Assembly: GCA_028571685.1 (NCBI GenBank)
Contig: CM053142.1
Location: 125,108,796-125,172,795 of the forward strand
Source: Heterohyrax brucei
Lineage: Eukaryota; Chordata; Mammalia; Hyracoidea; Procaviidae
Length of the DNA: 64,000 nucleotides
Direction: 5' to 3'
Every line of letters starts with the position of its first letter. Position 1 is the first letter of the stretch. Shown piece by piece: positions 34,265 through 45,964 of the stretch. A program made the translations under genes and the position numbers. The notes beneath the pieces are model-generated. The model was not told where the DNA came from, did no database searches, and saw nothing but the letters and a program-made list of their open reading frames with translations.

Positions 34265-35650
34265 GTTTAATCGCAGGGTAGAGATGGCTAAGGACCCAGA
34301 ACAGGACCTGATTACAAAGGTTGCAGAGTTGTAACGCAATAGGTGCTCACCCAGACAGCTCTTACATTCAGAGAAGAGAGAGATTTGAGTATACACGGAT
34401 AAGACTAAGAGATCTCGTATCTCTGCTATGATATGTAGTGATAGAAGCTATTTCTGTCCTCAGAAATAATATGATCCTGAGGGATCCTGATTGCCCTGAG
34501 AACCCAGAACATTTCCTTCTGGTCCAATATGCTGATGATGGCATAATGTTACCTGGACCTGGTGAGTAGTAAGTAGTAAGTGTACTTAGTAAGACATGTA
34601 TGCATCAGAGGATGGAAGCTAAACATGGGGAAAGGCCAGAGGTCACCATATCAATGAATCTTCTAGAGGTCTGATCTACACTGGAAAATTTAAAGTGAAA
34701 GAACTCCATATATCCACAACATATAAAAAGACACATGCTTATTGAAACTGCTTGAATTTTAAAGCACATTTGCTGCATTTGAATATGATATTGAAATCCA
34801 CTTACCTACTAGATTGAGAGTTTTGAGCAGGACTTTGAACAAAGAAAATTTCTTTAGCTGGCCTAGGCTGTGTCAAAATATAACTTCTATTTGAGCCTTA
34901 TGAAATGGTATTGGGAATGTACATATTGGACAGAGGTGCTGTATAGAGCCTCTAGCAGTAGAAAAATCAATCAGTAATATAATCAGTGTAATAATACAAT
35001 TAATATTATATAAGAAATATAATCAATCATTTGGAAAATAAACCATAGAGTTTCAAGCAAAGCCATGTTGTCTTCTGCAGACTATTTGAAATGCTTTCCC
35101 TTGCTTTCTATGGGCCTTAGATAGACACAAAGTCTGATCATGAGACATGAAGCCACTATGCAACTTGAGGTGCTCCTCAAAAACTAGGTACCATCTATTT
35201 AGCAAAATCATAAAGTTGGGTTATGTACAGCAGCCCTTCATTATTAAATGTAAATATGTATATGAGACTCAGCTTGAGCAGGCCTAGAAGACACAAGTAA
35301 ATAGTACAAGTTACTCAAATTCTCATGCTGTTTCCTTCTGTTTTATCACATCTCCCTTAATGCATACTTGTACCTGTGATCTCAAGGGAATTCACAATGA
35401 CTGGCTAACAGAAAAGGAAAAACTGTGGTCCCTGTTTATGCGCATTGGGATCAGCCAGAAGTGAACAGTTACTGCTTTTCAGTGCTCCTGAAAGACGGTG
35501 GAGGAAAGTCTTATTGCATAAAATTTTGAGCAGATATCTATTTATCCGCTCTGTTGGAAAGAAAAATACCTGATCCTATACTGATCCATGAGCATGGGCT
35601 AATGGATTGACTGGATGGTCAAAGACTTGAAAAGAAGGGGTTCATTCTAC
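34265..35650 (+). pseudogene. Decayed endogenous retrovirus pol (RT and RNase H traces)
   Basis: Two islands can be read in the plus strand. Near 34510-34555 the frame gives PEHFLLVQYADDGIM, an RT active-site region with YADD. Near 35395-35640 it gives WLTEKEKLWSLFMRIGI and then ANGLTGWS, resembling a retroviral RNase H. Between them frames shift often and stops abound. The second island recalls ERV-L-type pol, but the assignment is tentative. The young L1 at 30055-34254 abuts its left side and may have landed in it. Confidence 0.6.
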
Positions 35651-35675
35651 CTCCTTGAATCCAGTTACACCACTG

Positions 35676-35872
35676 TCAGTTGCTCTCCAGTTGATTCTAC
35701 CTCATGACGACCTTGTGTGTCTCATAATAGAACTAGGTTTTATGGCATTTTCAATAAATGATTGTTTGGAAGTAGCTTGCTAGGCCTTTTTCTCAGTTTC
35801 TTATGATTGAATTGGAAGCTGCCAACATTGTGGTTAGCAGCTGAATGTGTTAAGTGTGCCAACCAGGGATTC
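35676..35872 (-). mobile_element. AfroSINE, long type, diverged
   Basis: 'tcagttgctctccagttgattctacctcatgacgacc' (reversed tail) to 'gtggttagcagctgaatgtgttaagtgtgccaaccagggattcc' (reversed head). Confidence 0.75.
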
Positions 35873-35881
35873 CAGAAACCA

Positions 35882-36350
35882 GTTGTTATTTTTAGATGCT
35901 GCTTAGTTGATTCTGGCTCATAGCAACCCCGTGTGGACTAGAATGAAACACTGCCTGGTCCCGCACCATTCGCACAATCATTACACCCACTGCGTCCATC
36001 CATCTTATGGAGGGTCTTCCTCTTTTTTGTTAACCCTCTACTTTACCAGGCATGATGTTCTTCTCCAGGGACTAGTCCCAGATGACAACATGTCCAAAGC
36101 ACGTTGAATGAAGTCTAGCCACCCTCACTCTCAGGAAGCACTCTGGTTGTGTTTCTTTCAAGACAGAGTTGTTTATTCTGCTGGTAGCCCATAGGGTATT
36201 CAATATGTTTCACCAACACCATAATTCAAAGGCATCAATTCTTCCTCAGTCTTCCTTATTTATTGTCCAGCCTTTGCATGTGTAAGAGATTATAGAAAAT
36301 ATCACACCTTGGGGCAGGGGCACCTTAGTTCCCAAAGTGACATCTTTGCA
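35882..36350 (-). mobile_element. RTE/BovB-type LINE 3' end
   Basis: 'gctgcttagttgattctggctcatagcaacccc', 'accaggcatgatgttcttctccagggactag', 'ataattcaaaggcatcaattcttcctcag' are RTE 3' landmarks in order. No open frame. Confidence 0.85.
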
Positions 36351-36359
36351 TTTTTAAAA

Positions 36360-36412
36360 CATGGAAACCAATCAGGATTGACTCAATGGCAGTGGATTTG
36401 GTTTTGGGATTT
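36360..36412 (+). mobile_element. SINE tail fragment
   Basis: 'aatcaggattgactcaatggcagtggatttggttttggg' is a SINE 3' end without its head. Confidence 0.6.
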
Positions 36413-36423
36413 TACACCAAAAT

Positions 36424-36662
36424 TGGAACCCTGGTGGTACAGTGGTTAAGAGCTTGGTTGCTAACCAAGAGCATGGTTGCTAACCAAGAGCATGGTTGCC
36501 AACAAAGAGCTTGGTTGCTAACCAAGAGCTTGGTTGCTAACCAAAAGGTCAGCAGTTCAAATCCATCAGCCACTCCTTAGAAACTTATGGGGTAGTTTTA
36601 TTCTGTCCTGTAGGATCACTACAAATCAGAATTGACTTGATAGCAACGTACTTGGTTTTTGT
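36424..36662 (+). mobile_element. AfroSINE with an internal 5 x 19-bp tandem expansion
   Basis: Head TGGAACCCTGGTGGTACAGT, then five 19-base units of AAGAGCTTGGTTGCTAACC (36448-36466, 36467-36485, 36486-36504, 36505-36523, 36524-36542). Units 2 and 3 have CAT for CTT and unit 3 has further changes. The normal body then follows (GTCAGCAGTTCAAATCC). Other AfroSINEs here have one such unit, between the A- and B-box-like parts of the tRNA-related head. Confidence 0.95.
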
Positions 36663-37145
36663 GTGTATACCAAGATTGAAGCAATGATTGTAAATAATAA
36701 TTCTTGAACTTAATAAAAAAGCATTAACATTCCTCCTGGAGTTAAGAGGTACTTATTCATGAGGACTGATACACATGCCTGCATAGGGACAACTTTCATA
36801 TCACTTGCTATATATGAGGTACACCCTGAACTGGGGTGAAGTACAACTTGTGCAAGGACATGTGGTGGCCTCAAGCCTATCAAGTAAACATTTCTATTCT
36901 TCTAACAACATGAAGGTCATTCTCTCAAGCACATCAGAGTAAAATTCCAGTACAGTGAATTGCCTGTTGATCAGAAATGCTGGCTCAGTCTTGGGGCTAA
37001 TTCTGTCATTGCCATTGACAATATAATGAGCTTCTTTTTGTTGTTGTTTCATTTTGTTATCCCATATCCTTCAGATATTGCAGTTTTTCAATAAATATGC
37101 CCTGAATTCAAGTTACCCATTATCTAATTCCTCCTTCATTAGCCT
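36663..37145. other. No recognised feature
   Basis: AT-rich; no ORF of note. Confidence 0.5.
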
Positions 37146-37253
37146 CATAGAGGCAGGATTTACAGCATCTAGGAACACTGCACAGTACTAGGAATCATGA
37201 TCTAGCCAAATTGCTACATACAATTTTGGGGAGACACATTTCAATCCATGACA
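37146..37253 (-). mobile_element. MaLR-like LTR fragment
   Basis: 'atagaggcaggatttacagc', 'acagtactaggaatcatgatctagcc', and the end CAATCCATGACA match the LTR at 19034-19536. Only the first 108 bases of the LTR remain. Confidence 0.75.
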
Positions 37254-37529
37254 GTACTTTCTGCAAATATTTGGATGTAATAAAGCTAAATTCTGTTTTT
37301 AAAAAAGCATGCCTCCCTTTAAAATCTATTTAAGCTGAAGTCTCAGCCTATTACGTTTAAAGCAAGGAAAATAATTTTGATAGTATAGCTAGAGTGTTCT
37401 CCTTGTGTCAAAATACTTTCACACTAACCCTGGGAAATGAGTTCCAATGGAACTGCATACATTTAAGTTTTAAAGTTACCTTGTTTAGAAATGTGCAAAT
37501 TTGCAAATAAAAGTGAATGTTGAATTGCT

Positions 37530-37686
37530 TAAAACCAAAAAACCCCACTGCCTTAGACTTGATTCCAATCTTAGCGACCCTATGCACAGAGTAGAACTGT
37601 TACATAGTTTCCAAGAAGCACCCAGTGGATTTGAACTGCCAACCTTTTGGATAGCAGCAATAGCACTTAACCACTACATCACCAGG
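37530..37686 (-). mobile_element. AfroSINE
   Basis: 'ccccactgccttagacttgattcc' (reversed tail) to 'gcacttaaccactacatcaccagg' (reversed head). Confidence 0.9.
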
Positions 37687-37917
37687 TTGAACTGCTTTAA
37701 GACTAAACAAAATAAATGAAGGCAGGACTCCATTTGGAGGTCTTTGTGAAAATAGATAGATTCCAGACCTTTCATATGATAAATTGTTGGCTATTAAATT
37801 GTCTACTGTTGCTAATAATATCAACTGTCAACTATTAATTTATTGGTAACAACTGAATGAAGAGGGATCAACCATGTCCTGGCAAACCCAACTGCCCAGT
37901 AAACATTTTTTTAAAAC

Positions 37918-38042
37918 TGAGCACTGATGTCAGCAGTTTGAGTTCACCAGATGCTCCTTGAAAACTTTATGGGGCACTTCTATTCAGTCCTATAGGGTTG
38001 TTACGAGTCAGTGTAGAATTGATGACAGTGGATTTTGTTTAT
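37918..38042 (+). mobile_element. AfroSINE, head missing
   Basis: 'agcagtttgagttcaccagatgctcc', 'ggggcacttctattcagtcctatagggttg' and the tail are present; the first 40 bases are diverged or lost. Confidence 0.8.
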
Positions 38043-38549
38043 TTGTTTATGCAGATATACTGATCAGGGAGAGTGAGGTGAGGAGACACAGAAGCTCATA
38101 ATTCAGTGTGGAATTTCTTTCCTCTGTATCAATCTAACAAACATATGCGGGCACTCAAGTCCAGGCAACTGGAAGTGTAAATTTAAGACATTATTATGCC
38201 ACTGTATGTTATGTGACAACAAGTCTCACTTTTTATAAGCAATGAGGTTAGTAGTTTTTAAACTTTAGTCAGATCAGGGAATCAATCTGAGATTATCTCT
38301 TTGAGGCTCTGTTTTCCTGAAATTGCTGCCAGTACTAAATGCTATAAGAGACTTTGGCCATAAGGTAGAAGTTGTTCTGTGTTATGCAAGCATGAGAAGG
38401 ATTTCATTCAACAAATTAATAGCCACTGGAGGAACAAAGGGAACAGAATAAGAAAAGCCATCCCTGTTTGTCTTACCCTGAAACTCTGAAGCCAGTGATT
38501 CTCAAGCACTCCCTGGAAGCCACCTTAAATCTTCTGTCTTCCAGTGTCT
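38043..38549. other. No recognised feature
   Basis: No coding signal and no repeat I can name. Confidence 0.45.
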
Positions 38550-38860
38550 CTGCCATGGGTTGGCAAACTATAGCCTATGGGTAAAATCTGACTAGCTGCC
38601 TTTTTGTGCAGCCTGTGAACTAAGAATAGATTTTTACTTTTAAAATGATTAGGGAAAAAAAATCAAAAGAGGAAGACTATCTCATGATAAGTGAAAGTTA
38701 TATATAATTCAAGTACCAGTGTCCATAAATAAAATTTTATTGGAACACAGCCACTTGTTATATAAACTGTTTGTTTGTATATTGTCTATGCTTGCTTTCA
38801 TACAACAAAGGCAGAGATCAAGAGTTATGATAGAGATTGTGGAACCTGCAAAGGTTTATG
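38550..38860 (+). mobile_element. hAT-Charlie-like non-autonomous element
   Basis: 'gggttggcaaactatagcctatggg', then 'ataaaattttattggaacacagccac' and 'attgtctatgcttgctttcatacaacaaaggcagag' match a well-known short mammalian hAT derivative in layout. Its middle is enlarged by an A-rich unassigned segment. Confidence 0.7.
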
Positions 38861-38864
38861 TGGT

Positions 38865-39400
38865 TTAAGAGGGAACTCTGTCCCTGAAATACAGGGAAGT
38901 CATTGAGAGGACACTCTGTCCCCGAAATGGAGGGGGGTTGTCTTATCTCATGATCAGACTTTGCCATTAGCTGAAAACAGCCTGGTATGCATGCCTCACA
39001 GGTACGACCAAGAACAGCCTTGTGTGCCCCACCAGGTGTAACCCTAAAACCGTAAATGACTTTCTGCCTGTCTTCCTTACCCTTCTAATAGAAACCTCTG
39101 CCCTTATCAGAATCTTGACCATAAACAGACCTTAGCCCTTCTCCTAATCAACACTTCTTCCTTACTCAGACCATAAATCCCCTAACCAGGATTTCCTGCT
39201 ACTCCTCTTCTTTTCCTTATCAAGCCATAAACCCCCTTACCCCGCACTACCTCACTGAAAGTTGAGAACTATTAAAAAACACCTTTAGATGAGGCATTCT
39301 CATCTAAAACCCCACTCTCTTTCTCTTTGAATACATTTCACTGGGCCCTTGGACTGGTATGTCTCTGCCTCTGTTTCAGGCTGCCCTGTCCCGAACAGCT
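38865..39400 (+). mobile_element. Possible retroviral LTR
   Basis: The segment has a CT-rich leader-like stretch and ends with 'ctctttgaatacatttcactgggcccttggactgg', which resembles the R/U5 part of class I ERV LTRs. No second copy in the window and no clear ends. Confidence 0.35.
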
Positions 39401-39699
39401 TGTCATAGAAAAAAAAAAAAATTTTGCTGATCCCTGGTCTACGCATCTTGCTAGAACTGCCTCTGACAAATGATTTTCCCTTGTTTTCAGATACCCAGAT
39501 CTCATGAGAGTATCACTCATTGGCAAATGCCCAGAATCTCATGGGAAAATACTTCTGGGAAATGTTGCCCCTGAATTCTCCTCTGGGTTGCAGAGAATTA
39601 GTGGCGTTTAGTTGACAACAAATAGTTTACAATACTCATAGAATCGTGGAATTTTGGATCTCAAGAGAACCTCAAACATCATCTGGCTCAAGCTCCTTG

Positions 39700-39810
39700 A
39701 GAAAACAGAAATTTTGGAGTCAGGTGATATGTATTTAAATCCCAACTTCACTACTTAAAAGCTACATGGCCTTGGACAAATTTTTTAACTCTCCGAACCA
39801 ATTTTCCTTA
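39700..39810 (+). repeat. MIR-like fragment
   Basis: 'aatcccaacttcactacttaaaagctacatggccttggacaaa' matches the MIR core. Confidence 0.65.
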
Positions 39811-39817
39811 TAGCTCT

Positions 39818-40033
39818 TGGTGCAAATAGTTAAGGGCTTGACTAGTAGCCAAAAGGTTGGTGATTTAAACTCACCCAGAGGCATCCTGAAAGAGGGGTCT
39901 GGAAATCTTCTTCTGAGAGGTCACAGACTCGAAAACCCTATGGAGCAAGTTCTCCTCTGCACGAAGGAGGTCCCCGTGAGTAGAAATCACTGAGAGTCAG
40001 AATCGACATGATGGCCACTAACAGTGACAGCAG
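39818..40033 (+). mobile_element. AfroSINE, long type
   Basis: 'tcttggtgcaaatagttaagggcttgactagtagccaaaaggttggtgatttaaactcacccagagg' and the tail 'gagtcagaatcgacatgatgg'. Confidence 0.85.
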
Positions 40034-40179
40034 TGGTAAGGTCTCGGAGAAAACTTGTAAAAATGCCTGTCGGGTGAAGAACTAATTTACTCAAAGAATT
40101 TAAACTTTGCTCCCGATTCCTGGAAAATAACCTCTAAATACTTGAAATTTCTCAAGTGATTAGAATGTCTGTGCTACTA

Positions 40180-40780
40180 GGGGGGAACTCCAGACCACAT
40201 CTGATATGGTAATAAGTCGACTGGCTGTAGGGCTCGAAAACCCGCTACCTATCAGCCTAACGTCCACCGGGGGAGGACGGCTGGAGACTGACTTCAGCCT
40301 CATGGGCAGTGAGTTGATCAATTCTGTCTGTATAAGGAAATCACACTAAAATCTCTAGACACCGAGTTCTGGTGGGCTTCCTGGTTGGTGATAGACATCA
40401 GTGCACTGGGAGGATAAACTTCTCTTGGGACACAAAAGCTCTTTGTCGAGGACCGTCTCAGACCTTACTTTTTGTATCTGTCTTCATGTTGGTCCTGATA
40501 TGTATCCTTTATAATAAAACTATAATCCTAAGTATAGAGTTTTCTTGAGTTTTGTGAGGGCTTCCAGTGAAATATTGAACCCAAGAAGGTAGCAGGAACC
40601 TCTGAATTCTTAGACAGTTAATCAGATGTGCCAGTATTTTGGGGAACCCCAACCTTGTGGCTGGTTTACTGAGGGGTTAGTGGGAAACCCTGAATCTGAA
40701 GCCAGCAGGTCAGAAGTGGGAGCTTCCTGGAGACACTCAGGTTTGTGACTGGTACCTGAAGGCTTAGGCTGACTTGGTGG
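40180..40780 (+). repeat. Old LTR-like repeat, family uncertain
   Basis: 'gggcttcctggttggtgatagac', 'gtatcctttataataaaactataatcc' (with AATAAA) and 'tgagttttgtgagggcttccagtgaaatattgaaccc' form a unit common in placental genomes. The poly(A) signal and layout suggest an LTR. I cannot name it with certainty. Confidence 0.45.
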
Positions 40781-41026
40781 AACAGGCAGAGTATAAACAG
40801 CTGCATCTTAAACATAACCTGTACCATTTTGTTTCTTAACTCTGTCTCCAAGTGTGAATCCATTGCTTTCCTCAGTTTTTCCTATAATCTATGTTCTCTT
40901 TAGGGCTGTGGAAAAACAAGTGATAATATAAAAACTGTAGAAGAAAAACAAAGGAATCTTATAAAACAAAGGAACTTACCAGACAGCCAGTCCACCTCTG
41001 GGCCTAAAATACCAATTAAAATTTTG

Positions 41027-41163
41027 CTATTGTTGTTATTAGGTGCCATTGAATTGGTTCCAACTCACAATGACCCTATGGACCACAGAGTGAAACACTG
41101 CCCAGTTCTGCACCATGCCCATCATCCTTTTTTATGCTTAGGCCCCAATTACAATATCAGGAC
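41027..41163 (-). mobile_element. RTE/BovB-type LINE tail
   Basis: 'attgttgttattaggtgccattgaattggttccaactcacaatgacc' and 'gaaacactgcccagttctgcaccatgcc' are the RTE 3' end in reverse. Confidence 0.8.
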
Positions 41164-41646
41164 TATCATGAATTAAACAGCATCCCCCACAAAATGTGTG
41201 TAGCCATGTGGCTGGGCCATGATACCCAATATTTTATGACTGTGCTCCATTTTATGATTATCCTGTGCTGTATGTTAGAGGACTAGGGTGAGTCTGTCAA
41301 TCCCTTCATAAGATCTACTCTAAAAAGTTTCCCTGGAGTATGGCTTGCACCATCCTTAATCCTTTAATCCTGCAAGAGATAAAAGGAAAGGGAAGCAAGC
41401 AGAGAACTGGGAACCTCACACCACCAAGAAAGCAGCACCAGGAGCAGAGCACGTCCTATGCCAACATGCTCCCTGATCAAAGACTGATGCTCTCCTCCAG
41501 AGCAGACAGAGGAAAGCTCTTCCACCGGAACAGACACCCTGAATGCGGACTTGTAACCTGCTGGACTGTCTCAGAATAAACTCTTCTTTGTTTAAGCCAT
41601 CCACTCTCTGGTATTTCCGTTAGAGCAGCGATAGCTGACTAAAACT
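41164..41646 (+). mobile_element. MaLR-like solo LTR
   Basis: TATCATGAATTAAACAGC to GCTGACTAAAACT, with the family's 'ggctgggccatgatacccaatatttt' and AATAAA near 41575. Perfect 5-bp target duplication AGGAC at 41159-41163 and 41647-41651. ORF 41340-41579 is chance. Confidence 0.9.
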
Positions 41647-43195
41647 AGGACCTACAAAACCAATTAAGATATCAACAAACTGGGCTGTGACCATTGTGAC
41701 TACCTAAAGAAGATTAACTTTCTAAAAATTCCTAGGACTCATAAAAACTTACCTCCTTCTATAAAACCTTCAGCTAGTCTCCATATCAGACAGGCGGATT
41801 GGGGAGGAAGCTATCCCTTCCGCCTCCTGTGTACCTCATGTAACAAACGCCTTGCGTCTCATCTTAACCCTTGTCTCAAAGATTGGCTGTTTGCGGCAGG
41901 AAGGATGAATTCAGCTTAGGTTTGCAGAGACACTGGCAGTCTGGAGGACTGTACCCTTTTACCTGTGAAATGTGGCCTAACTAGGTGATTTGCATCAGAA
42001 AACAAAGAATTGCCTTTATAGCTAGTGCCAGGACAGAAAAGAATACATGTTGGAATGCTTAATTCAGAGTAGTGCTCAAAACATGGTAGGTATAAAAACA
42101 ACAATTTTAGAAATTTTTTTTGATAAGTTCACTGAAAATCTATTATTATTAAGCTGATGTAGGGGGAAGGAAAAATTGCCACTGTATTAAAAATAGGGAC
42201 TTTGATATAGGAGCACAGTGGTAAATTTATATCAGGAGAGATGTCATTTTCTTTTGGAAAATGCATTGAATGCTCTTTTGAGAATGAAGAGTGAGGCCCT
42301 CCAGAGCTTAGTCTGTGAAGAAAGTGATGAATTGTCCTGCAAAATAATAGGACGACAGAAGAGGAAAAGAGGAGCGAGCTGGGAATAAGAGTGAAAATAT
42401 TTCTAGAGAGGTTGGTCAGTGCCAGGTTGTTAAAAACTTTCAGTTTCATGCAAAGGAGTTGTTTAAAGCCACAGAGGTAGTTAATGGTAGAGCTGGAACA
42501 AGAAACACATTTCTGTAAAAGCACACCACTTCTCTGGGAACTCACGTTTTTATTCGAACCACTTTCAGTATTAAATGATACCTTGGGAAACTAAACATTA
42601 CCCAGCTCTTTGGGTAACATCTGAGATTCTCAGAGGGCTGTCTGCTGAATCTCTGGAATAATACTGTATTTCAGACAGTCAATTAAACATTTATGTGCCA
42701 ATAGAAAATAGTTTACAATTAAGTTTCAGAGAAGACTTACGGCAAAACAGCCAGGAACCACAGTATTGTTGCAAACACGTCAAGAAAAAACAGCCTTATG
42801 CTTAACTATGTTTGGTGTTTTGTAATGAGCAAATGTGTTCTTAAATTTATTGTTTCCTTTTGAATCAACAAATACCTGTGATCTTATCCTCCCACACTTC
42901 TTATTTAACATGAAGCAACTGAGAAATGTACAACTTTCGCAGTTTTTAGAAACCAGGAAAGCTTGAATTTTTCAAGTTATGATATCTACCATGCTACACT
43001 TTGTTTGAACTTGACTTTAGTCACTTATCTGAGAGACATAATCCAAGACAAATAAATACACACAATGAAGAAATGGACATTTGAAAAGGTCCCCCTGCCC
43101 CCCATGTTTTGTTTGTGATAAGGAGGAATTCTAGTCTTTGCTGAAAATGTCTGGAGTTTCTGCTGGGATCAGTCCTTTAAGGTTTATGTATGAGA
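41647..43195. other. Mostly unassigned; possible LTR fragment near 41750-41890
   Basis: TATAAAA at 41760 and a CT-rich run to about 41890 could be a retroviral LTR piece. The minus-strand ORF at 42129-42545 (138 codons) has no motif and I do not regard it as a gene. Confidence 0.4.
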
Positions 43196-43280
43196 GGATA
43201 GACAGATTATAGATTACAGATAGTTGATATGTAGATTGATGATAGACAGATGATAGACAGGTAGGTACATAGACAGACGA
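43196..43280. repeat. Imperfect (GATA/GACA)n microsatellite
   Basis: 'gatagacagattatagattacagatag...gatagacagatgatagacagg' over about 85 bases. Confidence 0.9.
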
Positions 43281-43284
43281 CCGA

Positions 43285-43715
43285 CGTCTGCCGTTAAGTC
43301 TACTCAAGACTTAGGGCAGCCTGACGTACAGCAGAAGGAAATGCTGCCCTGCACCCTCTTCATGACTGTGCTGGCCGGGAGGGTGCTCAAGTTCATCACT
43401 GTGACTAGCGAGTCAATCCACTTCACTGCGGGTCTTCCTTGCCCTCACTGGCCCTCTCCACCAAACGTGATGTACTCGTCTAGGGACTGATCCCTCCTGA
43501 CAAAGTGCCCAAAGCAAGGGAGATGGACAGTATTTGGTTGTGATCCGCAAGGTTTTCATTGGTTTGTCTTCCGAAGTAGATAGTCTGTCTTAGTCTGGAA
43601 GTACTGTAAAACTGTCCCCTGTGGATGGCAGTTCTGTAATTTGAAACACTTGTGGTGTAGCTTCCAGCATCACAGCAACATGCAAACTGCCACAGGAGTA
43701 CAAACTGAAAGATAG
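43285..43715 (-). mobile_element. RTE-derived non-autonomous element
   Basis: 43285-43530 is RTE 3' end in reverse ('ccaccaaacgtgatgtactcgtctagggactgatcc'). It is joined directly to 43531-43715, the reverse of the RTE 5' end ('gtgtagcttccagcatcacagcaacatgcaaactgccacaggagtacaaactg'). The whole coding region is absent, so this is an internal-deletion derivative. Confidence 0.65.
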
Positions 43716-44149
43716 CTGGAGAATAGGAACATATACTAGAAGTTTATTTCAGTCTCCCATTTCCAAAAACTCGGGACAAATCTAGTCATTGTCATTGTTG
43801 TTAGGTGCTGTCCAGTCATTTCTGACTCACAGTGACCGTATGCACAACAGAACAAAACACTGCCCAGTCCTGCATCACCCTCACAATCGTTGTTATGCCT
43901 GAGGCCACTGTAGTAGCTGTTGTGCCTACCCGTCTCTTTGAGGGTCTTCCTTTTTTCACTGATCCTCTGCTTTAGCAAGTATGTTGTTCTTTTCCAGGGA
44001 CTGATCACTCCTGATAACATGTCCAAAGCATGTGAGACATAATCTCTCCATCTTTGTGTCTAAGGAGCATTCTGGTTGTACTTCTAAGACAGATCATTCA
44101 TTTTTCTGGCAGTCTACAGTACATTAAATTGTGGAGCAACATCACAATT

Positions 44150-44617
44150 TGTTTTAGTCAGCTAGTACTGCTCTAACAGAAAATACTACGAGTGGAAGAC
44201 TTTATGAAGAGAAATTTTATTGATGGAGCTGACTCGTGGGCAGTCTGGTAAGCCACAAATCCATTTACAAACTGTAAGTCTATTCGGCAAGAGAATTTAT
44301 CACAGTCCAGTAGACTGAGTCCAAATCCACTGAGAGCATCTCGGCACGGGAACCTCAGACGCAGAAGATGTGCTCTGCTCTTGGTGCTGCTCTCTTGGTG
44401 GTGTGAGGTTGCCAACTCTGTGCTCACTTCTCTCGCTTACATCCCATAGCTGGTAACTTGGGTGCTGCCTCACCAGCACAACTGCTGCCCGTTCTCCATC
44501 ATCTGTATCACAGAGGCAGAATTCACAACACGTGGGAGGAATTGCACCATTCTGGGACTCACAGCCAAGGCAAATCAATACACCCGTTTTTGGGGGGACA
44601 CAATGCAATCCATGATG
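44150..44617 (-). mobile_element. MaLR-like solo LTR inside the RTE
   Basis: Reverse LTR from TGTTTTAGTCAGCTAGTACT to CAATCCATGATG. CAATT at 44145-44149 and 44618-44622 is a perfect 5-bp target duplication. Confidence 0.92.
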
Positions 44618-45407
44618 CAATTCAAAGTGTCAATTCTTCTTCAGTGTTTTGTATTCATCCTTCAGCTTTGGAATGCATATGAAGCCACTGAAAACACTAT
44701 GGCTTAGGTCAGGCACACCTTAGTCCTCAAGGTAACAACTTCATTTTTCAACACTTTAAAACGGTCTTTTGAAGCAGATTTGCTCAGTGCAATGTGTTGT
44801 TTGATTTCTTGACTACTTATTCCATGTGTGTTGATTGTGGGTTCAATTAAAATAAAATCTTGGACACCTTTAGTCTTTTCTCTGTTTACCGTAACGTTGC
44901 TTATTGGTTCAATAGTGAGGATTTTTGTTTCTTTCATGTTGAAGTGTAATCCATACTGAAGCCTGTGGTCTTCGATCTTTATCAGTAAGTACATCAAGTC
45001 CTCTTCACTTTCAGCAAGCAAGGTTGTGTCATCTGCATACTGCAGGTTGTTAATGAGTCTTCCTCTAATCCTAATGGCCTGTTCTTCATATAGTTCAACT
45101 TCTGAGATTATCTGGTCAGCATACAAATGGAGTAAGTATGGTAAAAGGATACATACCCCGACTTACACCTTTCCTGACTTTAAATCATGCAGTATGCCCT
45201 TATCCTGCTTGAAATACTGCCTCTTAGTCTTTATATAGTTTCCTTATGAGCACAATTAAGTGTTGGGAATTCCTGTTTTACATGTTATTGTCCGTAATAC
45301 GCTATGAGCCACACAGCTAAAGGCCTTTGCACAGTCAGTAAAACAGGCGAACATCTTTCTGGTATTCTCTGCTTTCAGACAGGATCCATCTGACATCAGT
45401 AATGATA

Positions 45408-45956
45408 TGAGGTCAGACAGTTAAGTCTGTGAACTTATTGTTCTAAGTGCTTCATACCTCATTGCTGAATATTACTATAGTCACCTTTGAAGTACTCTCC
45501 TCGAGAAGCTGTGCACCAGTGTCAGTGCACCCTTCAAGCAATTTTGGAACTCTTTCTGGAATGGCCATTGCACACGGTGGCATGGTGGCAAGTTCACCAA
45601 CTCTGTTGTGTAGTTGTCTTTGAGGGAGTTTTTAGCCAGTAAACACGTAACTGTATTTGAACACCCTCCCTACTCACCTGATCTGGCCCCCAATGACTTT
45701 TTTTTATTTAAACATAAAGGAAATATTGAAAGGTAGACATTTTGATGATATTCAGTGCATCAAGGGTAATACAATGACAGTGCTGATGGCCATTCCAGAA
45801 GAAGTTCCAAAACTGCTTTGAAGCTTGGACCAGGCACTGGTGTCATTGCACAGCTCCCCAAGGAAGGTACTTCAAAGGTAACAATAGTGATATTCAGCAA
45901 TGAGATGTGTAGCATTTTTTCTAAGATGAGTTCATAAACTTAATTGTCAATATTTG
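45408..45956 (+). mobile_element. Mariner-type DNA transposon, internally deleted
   Basis: TA dinucleotides flank it (45406-45407 and 45957-45958). Ends are imperfect inverted repeats (TGAGGTCAGACAGTTAAG and CTTAATTGTCAATATTTG). The body holds a decayed C-terminal mariner transposase (a PPYSPDLAPNDFF-like stretch near 45665-45705). At about 549 bases it has lost most of the gene. It sits in the RTE. Confidence 0.85.
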
Positions 45957-45964
45957 TATGCTTG

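Noticed and set aside
42129-42545. 138-codon minus-strand ORF with hydrophobic patches
   Set aside because: No recognisable family, low-complexity serine/leucine content, no splice or promoter context; likely chance.
44462-44707. Plus-strand ORFs near 44458-44707
   Set aside because: Cover the end of a reversed LTR and the join to the RTE; no host-gene feature.
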